From Mesodorylaimus sp. YZB2_4 (Eukaryota > Nematoda > Enoplea > Dorylaimida > Dorylaimidae), in the NCBI GenBank assembly GCA_030248295.1, contig JASANH010001283.1, forward strand, positions 372,001-436,000: a stretch of 64,000 nt of DNA, given 5' to 3'. This document shows, piece by piece, positions 1 to 11,965 of this stretch. Below the pieces are notes generated by a model that was not told the DNA's origin, did no database searches, and worked only from the letters and a program-made list of their open reading frames with translations. The position numbers were made by a program, and so were the translations under genes. Every line of letters begins with the position of its first letter. The first letter of the stretch is position 1.

Positions 1-1840
1 AAATGCTGCAAAGAATTTTGCGGGAAAATCAAATTTGAAAATTTTCACAGTAATGTAAAAATATTCTAAAAGTAAAGCTAAAATTTCCGAACCAACTCGA
101 GCAACCAATGCGTTTTTGATAGAAATGAAACCGATACTAGTCAGGGCGCAAGAAGAGTATTGTTGGTTTGAACAATATCCAACACGAATAGGACTGGTTT
201 TCATCCAACCATAAGCCCAGTTAGTCGGACAGTCTTCTCTCCCCTCCCGCACATCATCACTGCTCACCACCCAGTCTCATCTGGTCAACATTCCTTTGCA
301 AATTCCATTCTTCGTGATCTAGTGAACTGGCCGACACCGAAGTAGAAAAAAGAAAAATGTTGAATAAACATTTGTCCACCAAAAAGACCAGTCGGCAATG
401 AGAGATAGCCAACGAAAAATCTGTGCTCCAAACCAAACAACGACCAAGCGAGGTTGGCTGTCGGCCGACCCCATCAAGTGCATCCCGTTACACAAATATT
501 AGAAAACCAGAAACTCGATTTTCGAGTACCTTAAACTGTGCGCACAGTGCTCTACCCTTTCTGGCCTAGTAAATAACTAAAAATCGTTTCTAAAGCCTTT
601 ACGCTTCTCAAACCAGCCCCCTAACCAGTCCACGTATGTCGGGTAGATCACAAACAGTCAGCAATAAATGGCCGCGTGTTTGGAGAAACCGGAAGAAGCT
701 AAAAAATCTAAGCCTTTTCTGGCTAAGAAGTAGACATTTAGGCCCGGGACTCGTATACTCGGCGAAATGACGAGTAAAGATGGCAAAATGGAGAAGATGA
801 AGAAAATGGGAGGAGAGGAATGAGTCGACCTTGCCTGGTCGCGACTCCTCTAAGCCGGGAGACCCGTCGTGTACACGTGTCGCAGCCGGGGCTGACGACC
901 GGTTCTGGTTACTTCGTCACTGCAGGGTTGACTATGTAGGGGAAACTAGAATGGGACTCGCCTCGTTTTGCCATAACTATAGTCTAGGTCATCCATAAAT
1001 TCCGACTCGTACACCAACACACGGTGTTCATTGTAGACAGTGCAGAGTAGGAATTCGGGCCCGAGGCTAGCCATTCGATCCTATAACCTATCGGTTAGGA
1101 CCAGGCGGTGGCTCTTATTCAAAGAAATATAGATGCGCCCATTTTCGTTCAAGGACAAATTTCTCGCGCCTAGTCGTCAAGTCGATAGTGTCAGAGTTGC
1201 GACTCGCTCTCCTCCTTGATTCCTAGATTGCTCAGGTCAAGAACACGTCTCTTCGTTTTCCTAAATTATACCGCCTCGACGATGAGTAGGTAAGAAAAGT
1301 AGCAAAAGACGTATTTTCTCTCAATGCCAAAATATAAGGAATATGTTGTCAGCATTGCACGCTTGGCTAGTTTTGTCATTCCATCCGCTCGTAATGGGCC
1401 AAGACGCGCCAACGTTTATAGAAGCCAGTTTGGATGTAAACGAGCAAACATGCCGAGCAGACAGGCAAGAATGAATGACCCCCTCTAACCACCTTCTGCA
1501 ACCTAAGACTTCTTCACTACAGCGTTCTAAACTTTCTAAAGCTAGAAATTGGGCGTTTTCGAGATCATTCGCATGGAATCGGTCAAATATATTTGAAAAC
1601 GAGAATAATCTAACCCTTGAACTTGACCAGACGCACAATAGTCGAACCGCGGGCTGGGATTTAAGAATACAAAGAACTGTTGGCCGAGCAAAGTCGTCAT
1701 TTTGCCGCCCGCTGGTCAGTCGAGGACAACGAGTGGTCATCGGGGTGGGGGGGGGGGGGGGATGTTAGGAATGTTATGTTGGCTGCAGTGTATGGAGTTT
1801 AGGCAAGACATGTCATAGAGTGGTGGTGATGGTGGGGTGG
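1..1840. other. Gene-free stretch
   Basis: I see no supportable gene here. Open frames near 1321-1768 overlap on both strands, have no splice logic and no recognisable family. A run of 15 G lies at 1747-1761. The DNA ends at a dispersed repeat. Confidence 0.5.
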
Positions 1841-2115
1841 TCATGGGCCACGGCCATGGATTGGATCGTTTCCAATCCGATCCGAAAAATCGCCATCCGA
1901 GAATTCGTTTCGGATTATCCTATCCGACATTTTAAGCCGGTGGTACTGTATTTCCGATGACCGCCAGCAAACAACTAAATGTTGCTCAGATTTTCTCCAA
2001 CCGCTGTACTTTAGTGTAATCAATGAGACGAGACAATCTTTCTCTCCTGTTACGAGTCAACTTCTCATTATTATCAATTGAGATCAGAGAAAACATGGAT
2101 GACTCACGAAGAAAC
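1841..2115. repeat. Dispersed repeat with GGATC-rich end (copy 1)
   Basis: The left part reiterates GATCCGATCC-type motifs (1860-1925). The right part (about 1990-2110) starts TTCTCCAACCGCT and ends with AGAGAAAACATGGATGACTC. The right part recurs at about 24175-24312. The motif-rich part recurs at 22466-22570 and 48560-48735. Copies are diverged, so the family is old. No coding sequence is visible, so it is probably a non-autonomous element. Confidence 0.7.
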
Positions 2116-2901
2116 AAAGTGAAGTACTCTATCTGGAACGTCTTCACTAAAAATTGCGCACTAGCTTTGACCTGCTGGTCTTCCTGCGGCAAAAGAATGT
2201 GAAGAATTTTAAGCACGATAGAAACAGCATAAAAATCTAACAAAGGCGAGCATTAGCGACAACTCAATACATTTCTTGTACGTGCACCTTGATCTGATGC
2301 AACTTATATTCTCTTCATTTGACGCCATTTTTCATCTAGTATTAATGAAGTCCTTGAAACCTTACTTTTTCAGATACAAAGACAATATCATATGCTGCTA
2401 CATATCATCTTGGCTCAATCCTCAAGTGCGCTGACGTGAGTTTATCTGCAAATGAAATATGAGCCTAAATATTTATCTACAGTGTAAAGAACCCTTTCAA
2501 TGTCAAAAAAATTGAATTCCCGCGATTACAGTAGCTTGACTGCTTATGAAAAATTTGAAACTTGGTGAACATATCCGGTGATGCATTGTCATAACCAGCC
2601 TAAGCGGGAACTTCAAATTCGAAGTGCATCGAAAAGGTCTATCGCCTGAAACACACAACAGTGCAAACACATATGTGACAAGTTCACGTCTTGAATGCCC
2701 CAACATAATACATAGATGAGTTAAGCAATAATTGAAAATCCTAAATCAATCGAGATCAAATAAGGTCAGACATAAATTTCTGTCAATTCCATGGTCACAT
2801 CTTCCCTCTACAGCGCACAGTAGTTTGCCCACCTTGCGATGTGCCAGCGCGCTCAGATCTCATATCTTTCGGCTGCTGTAAATTATCGTTACAATTGATT
2901 T

Positions 2902-3918
2902 TTATCGAAACGGTAACATTTGAATAACTAAACTTCTCAAACTCTTATTCACTCCAATCAAAATAATAAAGTCCAGCGTTTCGGCAAGTTGCATGACTGC
3001 ATCTATGGACGGGTCGATCAATCCACTCCAGCATAATGGGATATTGGGCGCAGCATACATTATAATGTTATAAAAAACTACAGGCAATTGTTGTAATAAA
3101 ATTACGCAAGATTGACAAATTGTCAAAACGAGTAATGTACGCTCCTGAGCTAATTTTCTTTTATGCTCACTTTCTGCTGTTATTTTAGCCATTTTTTGGA
3201 TTCTTCGAGACACTGCTTTGATCACAAAAATATTCATTATGATCAGAGCGATAATTGAAATTAGACGAACGACTGTGCGTGTGTGCTCTATTATTTGACT
3301 CCAATTACTGTGGAGTAAACCAGATTTGTCAGCATATCCGATCAGATAATATCGATCAGGATCTGCATTCTGATTGGTCGTGTTCTGAGTGATGACAGGG
3401 AACACCTCGTATATCCATGCGTCTGGAAAATTTAATATTATATTTAACAGAAGACAAATAATTGCGGCCACCAAACAGTGCAATTGACGATTTATATTTT
3501 TATAAATAAGAGGCTTCCCTATGGCGAACAATCGATCAGCATTTATTGCCACAGCCAAGAGGACGCCATTGAGGAAAAATATCGATGCTATGGGCAAAGC
3601 TAAATGGGCGATATAAAATTGTAGGGCATATATTTTCATAAACCACATAGCACCTATTTTATTAAACACTTCCAATGGTACGATGAAACTAGTTGTAGTT
3701 ATAATTCACAAAATTTTGTTAATTTCTAAATAAAATTGATAAATATAAGCTTTCTCATTTTTCATTCGCTGATAGAAAACGACTAGGAGAATAACATGAC
3801 CTGCGATGCCGAGACAGAAATAAAAAAATGGGATTATTTGATAAACGAAAAAGCATAGTTTGTTATTAAAAGAAGTAACCCATTCTGGGATGTCACAATA
3901 TTCGCTCAGGTCCATCAT
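2902..3918 (-). pseudogene. Rhodopsin-like GPCR pseudogene (one in-frame TGA)
   Basis: This is a paralogue of the intact receptor at 10606-11670. The same reading frame runs through the whole span, from an N-terminus containing CDIPEW through hydrophobic helices, including VFYQRMKNEKAYIYQFYL after TM1, AMWFMKIYALQFY before TM3 and a NADRLFAI motif where DRY normally lies. One TGA at 3706-3708 interrupts it just after NKIL, where the intact paralogue has Leu71. About three residues are also missing in the following loop. No plausible intron removes the stop: the only GT...AG pair around it spans 21 bases. I call it a recent pseudogene. A sequencing error or stop readthrough remains possible because nothing else in the frame is broken. 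Confidence 0.65.
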
Positions 3919-6356
3919 ACAAAGCGTACAGTATCCACTCAGAGCCTGCGTAGTTATCAAATGAAAGAGAGGCTGGAAACCCAGTTGACCCTCAAAGTCA
4001 TTAGTATCTCGCCTGCTCGGAGGAGAGCGGGCAGATGGTGTTTTCATCAAAAGTGACCTTTAATTTGGTAATTTCTTCTACAGTATACGATTAAAATTCC
4101 TTGAAATGAGAGATCTTCATCAACATATTTTTCAATGGCATTATTGGTAGGCCAGTATAACGATTATGCATACACACGGAACAGTCGATCCACAATGTAA
4201 TGGAGGCTAGTTATACCGTGGGATGGCTGTACGCCTACAAAAATCAGTTAGCCGAGTTCGAGTTGTCGCTGGCGGTGGTCGGTGTCTTGCGACGAGGTTA
4301 GACTGCTTCAAAAATGTGTGTTTAATGATGTGTAAGCTTGTCAAGAAACGAAAAGAGGCGCACGGGGTGAATAAGCATTCAGAAATATGTATATGCTCAT
4401 GCACATTTGCACATTCAGACACAAAAATGGTACGGTGGTTGGCACGCTGACCGTAATCAAAGAGTCGCGCGTTCGGATCCCGCTCGAAGCTCACATTTTT
4501 GCTCCCCTTGAGGAATTTAAATCTAAGACTACTGTAGGATTCCATGCTGATTATGATTACACATCGAAGCGAGGCTGCAAGCTCCCTGGAGATTATGAAT
4601 CCCTTTGGATTCAAGGATTATCATTATCTCGAGGAATGTTTAAAATTTTGATTACCTTTAGAACTATAAGGTAAGATGTATAGGAGTAATCTTGTTGTGC
4701 AGCTTTCCTGATCCTTAACGCAGCTGAACATCATAAATACTTGCCAAAATGAGCTCAAAAACAGCGAATGACGGAGGGAGTGGGCTGATTGGTTAATTGA
4801 AAGAAATTTTGCAGCTGATTTTTACAACTTCCATTAACTATCAAACTTTTCGTTCAAATTTTGTGAGGCAAGGTGGTGCATAGATTCACATTCTTTCTTA
4901 CGTTCTTCTCTGTCGAAGACACATGAAGGGGCGCCCCCGTGCCCGGTCATTACATACTGCGGCAGGACTGGGAGCTTTGTGTTGATCACAAAAGGCTTTT
5001 CATTTATCTGCTAAATTACCATAAAAGTCAATCAGAAAAAGCTAGTTGAAGTCAAAGTTAAAAATAAGATCAATTCAAAATGGCGCATGGTTTCATTACA
5101 GAATTGTAGTCTGGTTCACTCTTCTCTGAGGTACATCTGGGGGGAACCAGGATATTGCCTGAATCGTATTATTTCTGGATTGGGGCGGGGGTCGGATGCT
5201 ACAACCGGCTCCAATCCAAACTAGTCATCCAGTAGATAGAAAGAAGAACTGGAACTTGGAAGAATCTTGCTAGAATTACCTATTAGAAGCCTTAGCCTAC
5301 ACCACTTTGATCACCATCGGTTACATTGTGACTGCCCATGTAGCCGGTGTAAAATGCACATTCAGTTTGCAGTAAGTTTTCACTATTTCATTTCAGTTTG
5401 CCTGGAATCTCACATCCTTTGATATAATATTAGTGAGCCAGAAACATAAAAATCACGCGATTTTGCGACAGCAGTGGAGAATGGCTCTGGAAGGTGTCCA
5501 GGACTGTGGTGTAGAGTTGTTGTAACGCGTTCCTGACACGCATGAGGTCGCAGGATCGAACCCGGCCGGAGACAGAATTTTTCGAAAAATATCAGAATGC
5601 AAGCAAAGAATGCAAGTAAAGAAAAGTCGGTCAATTATTGCTGAACCTTACTTTTTTGACGAACTTTTGCGTAAGCTTACCGCACCCATAATGCTTCGAG
5701 TTGAGAGTCCAAGGGTTAAAACCTTTTAGCCACATCTTTCGTTGCCCATTGAGTTTGATTCCAAAAGGAGCAGGATAGACCGTTTGCAATTCTCATGTCT
5801 CCGCAGATTTATAAATGCATAAGTTGCGCAGACAGAGTTGGGCGGAGAATTGGTTATCTTGGTGTAGGTGGTTTCATTACAAAGTCAAAGTGCAGGTGGG
5901 CAGTGCAAGAAACTGGAACAAGTGTGCTTTAAATCGCGAGTGTATCTTTCCAACACCGTGCAGGTGACAGATCCTCTACGTGAGGCTGTCTTGTGCGCCG
6001 CTCCTTGCTTAAAAATTACACATGAGCTCCTGAAAAACTTGCTAAAATTTGCCCAGTCTTCCTCAACGTCCGAGAGACGTGAGCTTTACTCACAGTCAGA
6101 GCACCACGAAGGTATGTACCTGCTGAATAAGTTGGTCAAAAGGAGGCTGCAATTTCAGTCAAGGATAATCCCATATCTACAAAATTTGACTCCCGTCTGT
6201 CCGCTTGGAGCACCTTGGCGCTACAACATGAGACACAGATGCAGCTATAAAGTGTGCAAAACACGTGGATGCTGGCCCCAATTCCAGGAAGCAACGTTAA
6301 ACCAAGCCATGAACAAGCTTGCGGTGAGGACTTTGACGTAAAAAACACAAAAGTAC
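3919..6356. other. Intergenic DNA between GPCR pseudogene and tRNA-Val
   Basis: No supportable gene. Open frames on both strands around 4207-4674 overlap each other. The stretch holds a tRNA-like unit near 5510-5580. The 157-codon frame at 5868-6341 overlaps a fragment of a dispersed repeat and has no recognisable domain. Confidence 0.45.
5509..5585 (+). repeat. tRNA-derived SINE-like unit
   Basis: An A-box-like GTGGTGTAGAGTTG (5516-5529) is followed by a B-box-like GGATCGAACCC (5553-5563) at normal tRNA spacing. The 3' part, with CCCGGCCGGAGAC, resembles the 3' half of the true tRNA-Val nearby. The acceptor stem does not close, so it is a tRNA-derived repeat or tRNA relic rather than a functional tRNA. 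Confidence 0.45.
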
Positions 6357-6429
6357 TGTTTCCGGCCGGGATCGAACCGGCGACCTTACGCGCGTGAGGC
6401 GCACGTGATAACCGCTACACCACGGAAAC
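6357..6429 (-). tRNA. tRNA-Val (anticodon CAC)
   Basis: The minus strand folds as a complete 73-base tRNA. Acceptor stem GTTTCCG pairs with CGGAAAC, discriminator A. The D arm contains TGGTGTAGCGG, the anticodon stem is TGCGC/GCGTA with loop CTCACGC (anticodon CAC, valine), and the T arm contains GGTTCGATCCC. No intron. The internal A and B boxes are both canonical for RNA polymerase III. Eukaryotic tRNA-Val sequences share this acceptor and D arm. Confidence 0.93.
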
Positions 6430-7670
6430 CACTTCTCTACCCCAGCAAACACATGCCCGAGTGGGGGATCTTTGATGCCTGAGCACCCCTTCCCCAGAAG
6501 GTGTGTCAAGGTCCCTCTCTCTTGTAATCGTACTCATTTTGACACCATGTCATTTTGCCATCACAGCGAAAATTCCTAAAATTTACGAGTATACCCTGCA
6601 CACACGTCTACCCATGCGCATTTTGAATTTTGAATGAGCACCCCTCAACTGCTGGCTACACCCGTGCGGTGCTCTGACGGAGCCGGGGAGCCGATGCCTT
6701 CAGGCCCCATCAGCAAGCAAACTTTCAGGAATGCGAGAATTGCAAAGGGCAGTACCACCACAGTAATTAACCGGCTGTTGTCTGGAGGTAGCCATGGTTT
6801 TTGAAATCCGTGTTCGAGATCAAGCACTCCTCTTCATCAAGAACGCGCTATTAGCTCCCCACGCACGCGCTTCTGACAAAACCCTACTTTGTAAAGCATT
6901 ACCGCACGTTCATTATTTTTTAAAATCACTGCGGGCACCTCTGAAGCCATGAAGCTTCTTTGCTTCTGTAGCAGCAGTAAAATAAAATTTTGGTTGCAAC
7001 TGACTCAAAATCAGGTTTTTGTCACACATGACCCCCCTCGAAAAAGCTTATTCGCAAGATCTTAAAAAACAGCATATTGGTATCCAATTCTTAGCTTCTG
7101 TATCAACGGATTCATAAAGTCGACGCTAAACATTTTGAACAATGACAGAGCGTGATCGGTCGTGTACAGGAATAGCTGACGTCACGAAACACGTGAAGTG
7201 TCGTTCGCATCTGACCACCTGTCCATTAACGCATGAGGAATACTCATCGAGATCATCATCACGAATATGCGCGCACACAGTATTTAAGCAACTCACATAG
7301 CATTTTGCCATCCAATTTCAGTCATGGCTCGCCCTATGTTGGACAGGTTGGAAATTGGCGAGGAAAAGAACAACGACATTTTCTTTTCAGCGATATTTGC
7401 AAGAACGTGGGCCCGCGTACAGTTCGTCTGATATAAATCTGACGCCTCTGCAGAGAATCTTCGATTAATCAAACAAAGAACACCACAAATTTTGTTTCTA
7501 GTGTCTTCATCATTTTCAACTGCCTTCGACATGAAGCATAATAGAAAAATTTTTTCCTGACACTCTGCGTAATTTTATCCAACACTACAGTAGTGTTTTT
7601 CCCCTAGCCTATAGCCCATTTTCACGTGAATCATGCTGCACTCAGAAAAATTAGATCTCGCATTGCAGAG
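6430..7670. other. Gene-free stretch
   Basis: No gene, RNA or clear repeat can be supported. Short open frames lack splice signals and similarity. It probably includes the promoter of the mucin gene that starts at 7671. Confidence 0.4.
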
Positions 7671-9460
7671 ATGAATGTGGAATCATCATTTTTGGCGGGC
7701 AGTGATGGAAGCATGGTCGCTTACGTTTCTAGTGGCCGTATTGAGTTTTTAATTTTTTGCATCCTCCTATCAATAAGAGGTAAGACAATAGGTGTGATTT
7801 CTGATCCCAAATGTTTCGATGTTTTTCAGGATCACGCGCTCAGGATGCGACAGGCATCGCGGCGACTTTTTCTCTTCCACCTTCCACGAAAATTTCCAGT
7901 ACTTGCGTACCGAATACACTGAGCACTTATATGATCACTACTACAGGGCCCACGCACAACATGGGCACTAGCACCAGGAGCACTGCACACAACATGATGA
8001 CCATAACGAGAAGCCCTCAAAAATGGATCTTCACCACAAGCGTGCCCCACGCCATGATCACTACCACTAGTAGCTCTCCTGAAATCACGATGACCATCAC
8101 AAGCAGCCCACAAAACATGATGACCACTACAAGGGGGCCTCGAAACGCGATCACTAACAGCAGGAGCACTGCAAACAACATAATAAGCATCACGAACACC
8201 CCTCGCAAGATCATCACCACCACGAGGATACGCCCTGATAAGGTGATCACTAGCACCATGAGTCCTGCTTACAATATGAAAGCTGTCACAAGCAGCCCTC
8301 GAAATATGATAACCACTTCAAGGAGGCCGTACAGCATGATCCCTCGCACCAACAGCTCTGCTCACAGCTTGTTCACTACTGCAAAGTTCTCACCAAATAA
8401 TTACTACTACGACGATGGCCCCCTGGCCACAGGGGTGCCTCCTCACAGATCATTTTCAAGCAAAGCAGCCAAATCTGGCACTCATCAATCGACGCGAGTC
8501 ACCAATAAAGAAGACATAAGTATTAACCCTGTGTCAGGTGAGTTATCTGCAGAAGAATAAGTCCAGATTAATCAGTTCGAGTGTTCATTTAGTGGAAGAT
8601 ACTTGAGAAACAGAGGAACACTCCTTGTCTTCACGACTTCTCCTTCCAGCATAGTGAGTAAAACCGCGGGAAATTTAAAATATGCGCAGGGTTTTCAACT
8701 TAGAATCAGTGCTCCGTAGGGTTTCTTTAAACATTTACCACAGGCCAATAATGACTAACCAATATGTGTCTTACTGTAGGTACTCATTCACAACATATTC
8801 CTACTCCGCGCAGTGCAGCGACCAACACAGTCCGATCAGCTCTATCAACCCCGTCATCACGACAAAACCAGTCTACGAGCAATAAGGACAACTTATTTAA
8901 CGCAAATGTGGGTGAGAGAATAAAATTTTTTCATATTTCAAACTGTTTTCATGCATGTTTTTCAGTAAAACGAGGCCTATCGATTGCTGGCATCATGACT
9001 GCTTGTTTCGTCGCACTTTCGACTGTCGCGGCCTTGGTACATTTGCTGTTCAAAAAATGTGTGAGTGGCACTGCACCAGTTTTTAATTCCTGGCTCGAGC
9101 ATTTTCTCTTTTTAGTGCAAGAATCAAGACATAATTGGAGGAATTTTAGACAATATCGATGAAGCTGAGAATGTTGTCGAAATTATACGTTTATTTTTCG
9201 AAAAGAAAGTAACTCTGGCTGCGGTTAGCCAATCTGTGACATCTACTTGCGGCCAGACCATCACGTTGAATGTGCAACGAGGGAAGTCGCCTCCAGTTCC
9301 CCTCAATTGTCCGATCAAAGCATTATTCCCGATGCTAAATTTGGGGAAATACGGAGCGAGTATGGAAGCTTGCAGAGAAGCATTGGAATCTAAATTGCCA
9401 TTAAAGGCTGGTGCAGTGATTTATGGGGGAAAGTTATATTTTCTGAGAAACGATAAGTGA
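7671..9460 (+). CDS. Type I membrane mucin lacking the lectin domain (5 exons)
   Basis: Exons 7671-7779, 7830-8537, 8780-8911, 8966-9060 and 9116-9460 join in frame to about 462 residues. Exon 1 carries a signal-like hydrophobic segment (FLIFCILLS); an in-frame ATG at 7713 is an alternative start that gives a cleaner signal peptide. Exon 2 is a Ser/Thr-rich ectodomain built of diverged repeats of about 10-11 residues around P-x-N-M-I-T-T-T, expected to be O-glycosylated. Exon 4 encodes one transmembrane helix (GLSIAGIMTACFVALSTVAA) followed by KKC. Exon 5 encodes a cytoplasmic tail of about 114 residues with an SPPVPLN motif. It is paralogous to 15387-18090, from which it differs by lacking the C-type lectin exons. 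AATAAA follows at 9574. Ligand and function are unknown. Confidence 0.75.
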
Positions 9461-9573
9461 AAGTCAGGAATGAGATTCATGGAAAAGTGTTGGGGTAAAA
9501 GCGAGCATGTTGTTCATGTGCATGTTTTACTGTGACCCAAACCAGCTGAAGCGCACTAATTGGGACAGACACT

Positions 9574-9579
9574 AATAAA
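9574..9579 (+). terminator. Poly(A) signal AATAAA for first mucin gene
   Basis: AATAAA lies 114 bases after the stop codon, a normal 3' UTR distance. Confidence 0.5.
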
Positions 9580-9844
9580 AGATCGAAGGAAATTCTAAAC
9601 TGTCAAGGAAAAAGCAAATGCTTTAAAAGTCTCCAAATCCGAACAAAACAGTATCCTCAGGTAGCGCAAGCATGAACGATTGATCTACAGTAATTAATCA
9701 CTAGGGACGCACATACACACGATCAGAGAGTTGGCACAGTTTCATGCAATGACCTCCACGACTCCGAAAACTCCCTGATAGTGTCTGACGATTAAATGAT
9801 TTGTGAAAATGACTAAAAACTTTAAAAAATCGGCAGAGTCCCTC

Positions 9845-10300
9845 TTGAAAATTTGTAGTCCTCGACCTATAGTGCCTCGTCTGAATAGCGAGACTGTTGA
9901 AATGACAGCCAGGCACAGTGTTGATCGCTCAGCAGAGGTATGACATAAATTGGTTGTCCTAACTTTAATTATTCACAACGAAAACAGGAGCAGATGAAAG
10001 AGCGATTATCCTTCGTTTATCGAATCCTGAAATCGTTTATTATTGAAACGTATTCTCTGACAGGCCATACTCAAAGTGAGGCGACAAAAATGGCCGACTC
10101 GAGCGACATCCCAGAATGGCTACTATCAATGGATAGAACCTCAAAAATTATAGTTTATAGAGTACTGCCAATTATTTTTTTCTTACTTGGTTTGTCAGCC
10201 AACGCTGTCCTTTTCATCGTTTTCTACTAACAAATGGGAAAGGGATAAGCTTATATCTATTAGTTTTATCGAACTTATTCGTTCTTACAGTAATAACAAC
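9845..10300 (+). pseudogene. Inverted, decayed 5' fragment of the GPCR gene
   Basis: On the plus strand, 10090-10230 encodes MADSSDIPEW and then TM1 ending LSANAVLFIVFY. This is nearly identical to the N-terminus of the intact receptor on the opposite strand. It then meets TAA, and further in-frame stops follow inside the continuing homology (Q-M-G-K-G-stop-A-Y-I-Y-stop). TM2-TM7 are absent. Homology extends upstream to about 9845, matching the 5' flank of the intact gene. So this is an inverted duplication of promoter plus first helix, now dead. Confidence 0.85.
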
Positions 10301-10515
10301 AAGGAAAAATCTGGTGGTGCCAATAATTTGTTCGTTCATACTACTCGAGTGTACTTGGTCTTTAATGAGAGGTGACTCAAAAAATTGATTATAAACTTTG
10401 GCTTAAAAAAACTTTTGATCGATCTGGGACTCAATTCTAACGAACTTACACTTTTATCTGCACGAAATTGCGGGAGAGAAATACTGCATAGGTGCGACGC
10501 AAAAATAATGCACTA

Positions 10516-10521
10516 TTTATT
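10516..10521 (-). terminator. Poly(A) signal (AATAAA, minus strand) for GPCR
   Basis: TTTATT on the plus strand reads AATAAA on the minus strand, 85 bases beyond the GPCR stop codon. Confidence 0.4.
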
Positions 10522-10605
10522 GTATAAGCATCATTATTTTTGTAGATATCCTTCTTTTTATACTAAAAATTTCATCCGGTCGTAAGTTACAGAAATATGT
10601 ACGCT

Positions 10606-11670
10606 TCATCGTGGTATCACTCCACTTACCAATACTAAATTATCACGTTTAAAAACTGATAACAGTTTGATAACTAATTCCCTCAATTTTTTATTCACCG
10701 CAATCAAAACAAAAATGTCAATCAACTCTACAGCTTGTATCGCCCCGTCCATCAAAGGGCCAATAAATTCATCCCAGCAAAATCCAACTGATGGGGCAAC
10801 CAAAATTATAATGTTGTACGATATGTGAGGCAGTTGCTGCAAAAAAATTGCGCACGATTGAGAAATTGTCAATATGAGCAAAACGCGATCATTGAACAGT
10901 GCTTTTTTCTGGCTGCCTTCTGTGGTCATCTGCGTCAACTTTTTTGTCCTTTGCCGCACAGTTTTGATCAAGATTGTGTTGAGTAGAATCAGGCCAGTAA
11001 TAGACACTATGCGACTGGCTGTGCGAGCATGCCCCAATACCTGGCTCCATTCACTGTAGAATAAACTGCTCTCATCGGAAAATCCGATGACATAAAACTG
11101 GTCCGAGTCGGTGCCCTGATTGGTCGTGTTCAATTTAGCTGTTTGCACATCAAATACCCATGCGTCCGTAAAGTTCAATATTACGGCCAAAATAAAGCAA
11201 ATAATCACAGCCACTTTCGAGTGCAATTTTCGGCTTATATTTTTATAAACAACTGGTTTTCTCACAGCGAACATGCGATCAGAAGTCAATGCCACAGTCA
11301 AAAAGAGAGAATTGACAACGAATGTTGCCGCTATGGGCATGGCTAAGTGGGCAGTGAAAAATTGCAGAGCATACACTTTCATGAACCACATCGCCTGCCA
11401 TGAACTGAATCCACTCAAATTGTCAAATGTCAAGAAGAAAATGCTCGCTGTTAAAATTAAGAGGATTTTATTCATGGTTAGATAAAACTGATAAATATAA
11501 GCTTTTTCCTTTTCCATTTGTTGGTAGAAAACGACGAGAAGGACTGCGTTGGCTGACAAACCGAATGAAAAATAAATAATTGGCAGCACTCTATAAACTA
11601 TAATTTTGGAGGTTCTATCCATTGATGTAAGCCATTCAGGGATGTCGCATGAGTCAGCCATTTTCCCCAC
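10606..11670 (-). CDS. Rhodopsin-like 7TM receptor, probable chemoreceptor or peptide receptor
   Basis: A single uninterrupted frame of 354 residues with seven hydrophobic helices. TM1 (about 23-49) contains the family Asn in GLSANAVLLVVF (Asn41). TM3 ends in S-D-R-M (131-133), a variant of the DRY motif. TM7 has LIDIFVLIAVNKKL in place of NPxxY, followed by a short basic tail. The usual Cys at the start of TM3 is not evident. The start is MGKMADS; the second Met (codon 4) is equally possible and is the one shared with the inverted fragment. It belongs to a small local family with the pseudogene at 2902-3918 and the fragment at 9845-10300, all sharing D-I-P-E-W near the N-terminus. Intronless as drawn. 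Ligand unknown. Confidence 0.8.
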   Translation of the reverse strand: MGKMADSCDIPEWLTSMDRTSKIIVYRVLPIIYFSFGLSANAVLLVVFYQQMEKEKAYIYQFYLTMNKILLILTASIFFLTFDNLSGFSSWQAMWFMKVYALQFFTAHLAMPIAATFVVNSLFLTVALTSDRMFAVRKPVVYKNISRKLHSKVAVIICFILAVILNFTDAWVFDVQTAKLNTTNQGTDSDQFYVIGFSDESSLFYSEWSQVLGHARTASRIVSITGLILLNTILIKTVRQRTKKLTQMTTEGSQKKALFNDRVLLILTISQSCAIFLQQLPHISYNIIILVAPSVGFCWDEFIGPLMDGAIQAVELIDIFVLIAVNKKLRELVIKLLSVFKRDNLVLVSGVIPR

Positions 11671-11965
11671 CTTACTTTGAGTTTGGCCTTTCTGAACATA
11701 AGTTTAACTAATATACAGTACGATTTCAGGACTCGATTAACAGAGGATAATCGCTTTTTCATCTGCTTTAATTGCTTGACCTTACGGCATAGATTAATTA
11801 AAAATTAATGTGTTTTCGATCTGCAAATAATAAGGACAGTCAATTCATGTCTGACCTCTGTTGAGAGATCAAAACAGTACCTGGCTGTCATTTCAACAGT
11901 TTTGCTTTTCAGTAGAGGCACTATAGGCCAAGGGCTACAAATTTTTAAGAGTGACTCTGCCAATG
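11650..11965 (-). repeat. Duplicated GPCR upstream region (copy 2, minus orientation)
   Basis: Read on the minus strand this segment contains CACTATAGGCC-type and CTGTTGAAATGACAGCCAGG motifs. It matches 9845-10090 (plus) and 13230-13400 (plus). It lies immediately upstream of the intact receptor's start codon and therefore includes its promoter. A TTGCAGATCGAAAACACA splice-acceptor-like motif is shared with copy 3, so an upstream noncoding exon is conceivable. Confidence 0.75.

Noticed and set aside
3688..3710. A 21-base intron that would remove the GPCR stop
   Set aside because: GTGAAT...TAG is far below a plausible intron length and would also remove residues aligned in the paralogue.
5868..6341. 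157-residue open frame
   Set aside because: No domain, no splice context; its 3' half overlaps a fragment of a dispersed repeat (CCGCTTGGAGCACCTTGG).
7832..8259. Long open frames antisense to the first mucin exon
   Set aside because: They are produced by the reiterated Thr/Ser/Asn codons of the mucin repeats read backwards; the sense strand has signal peptide, splice sites and a paralogue.
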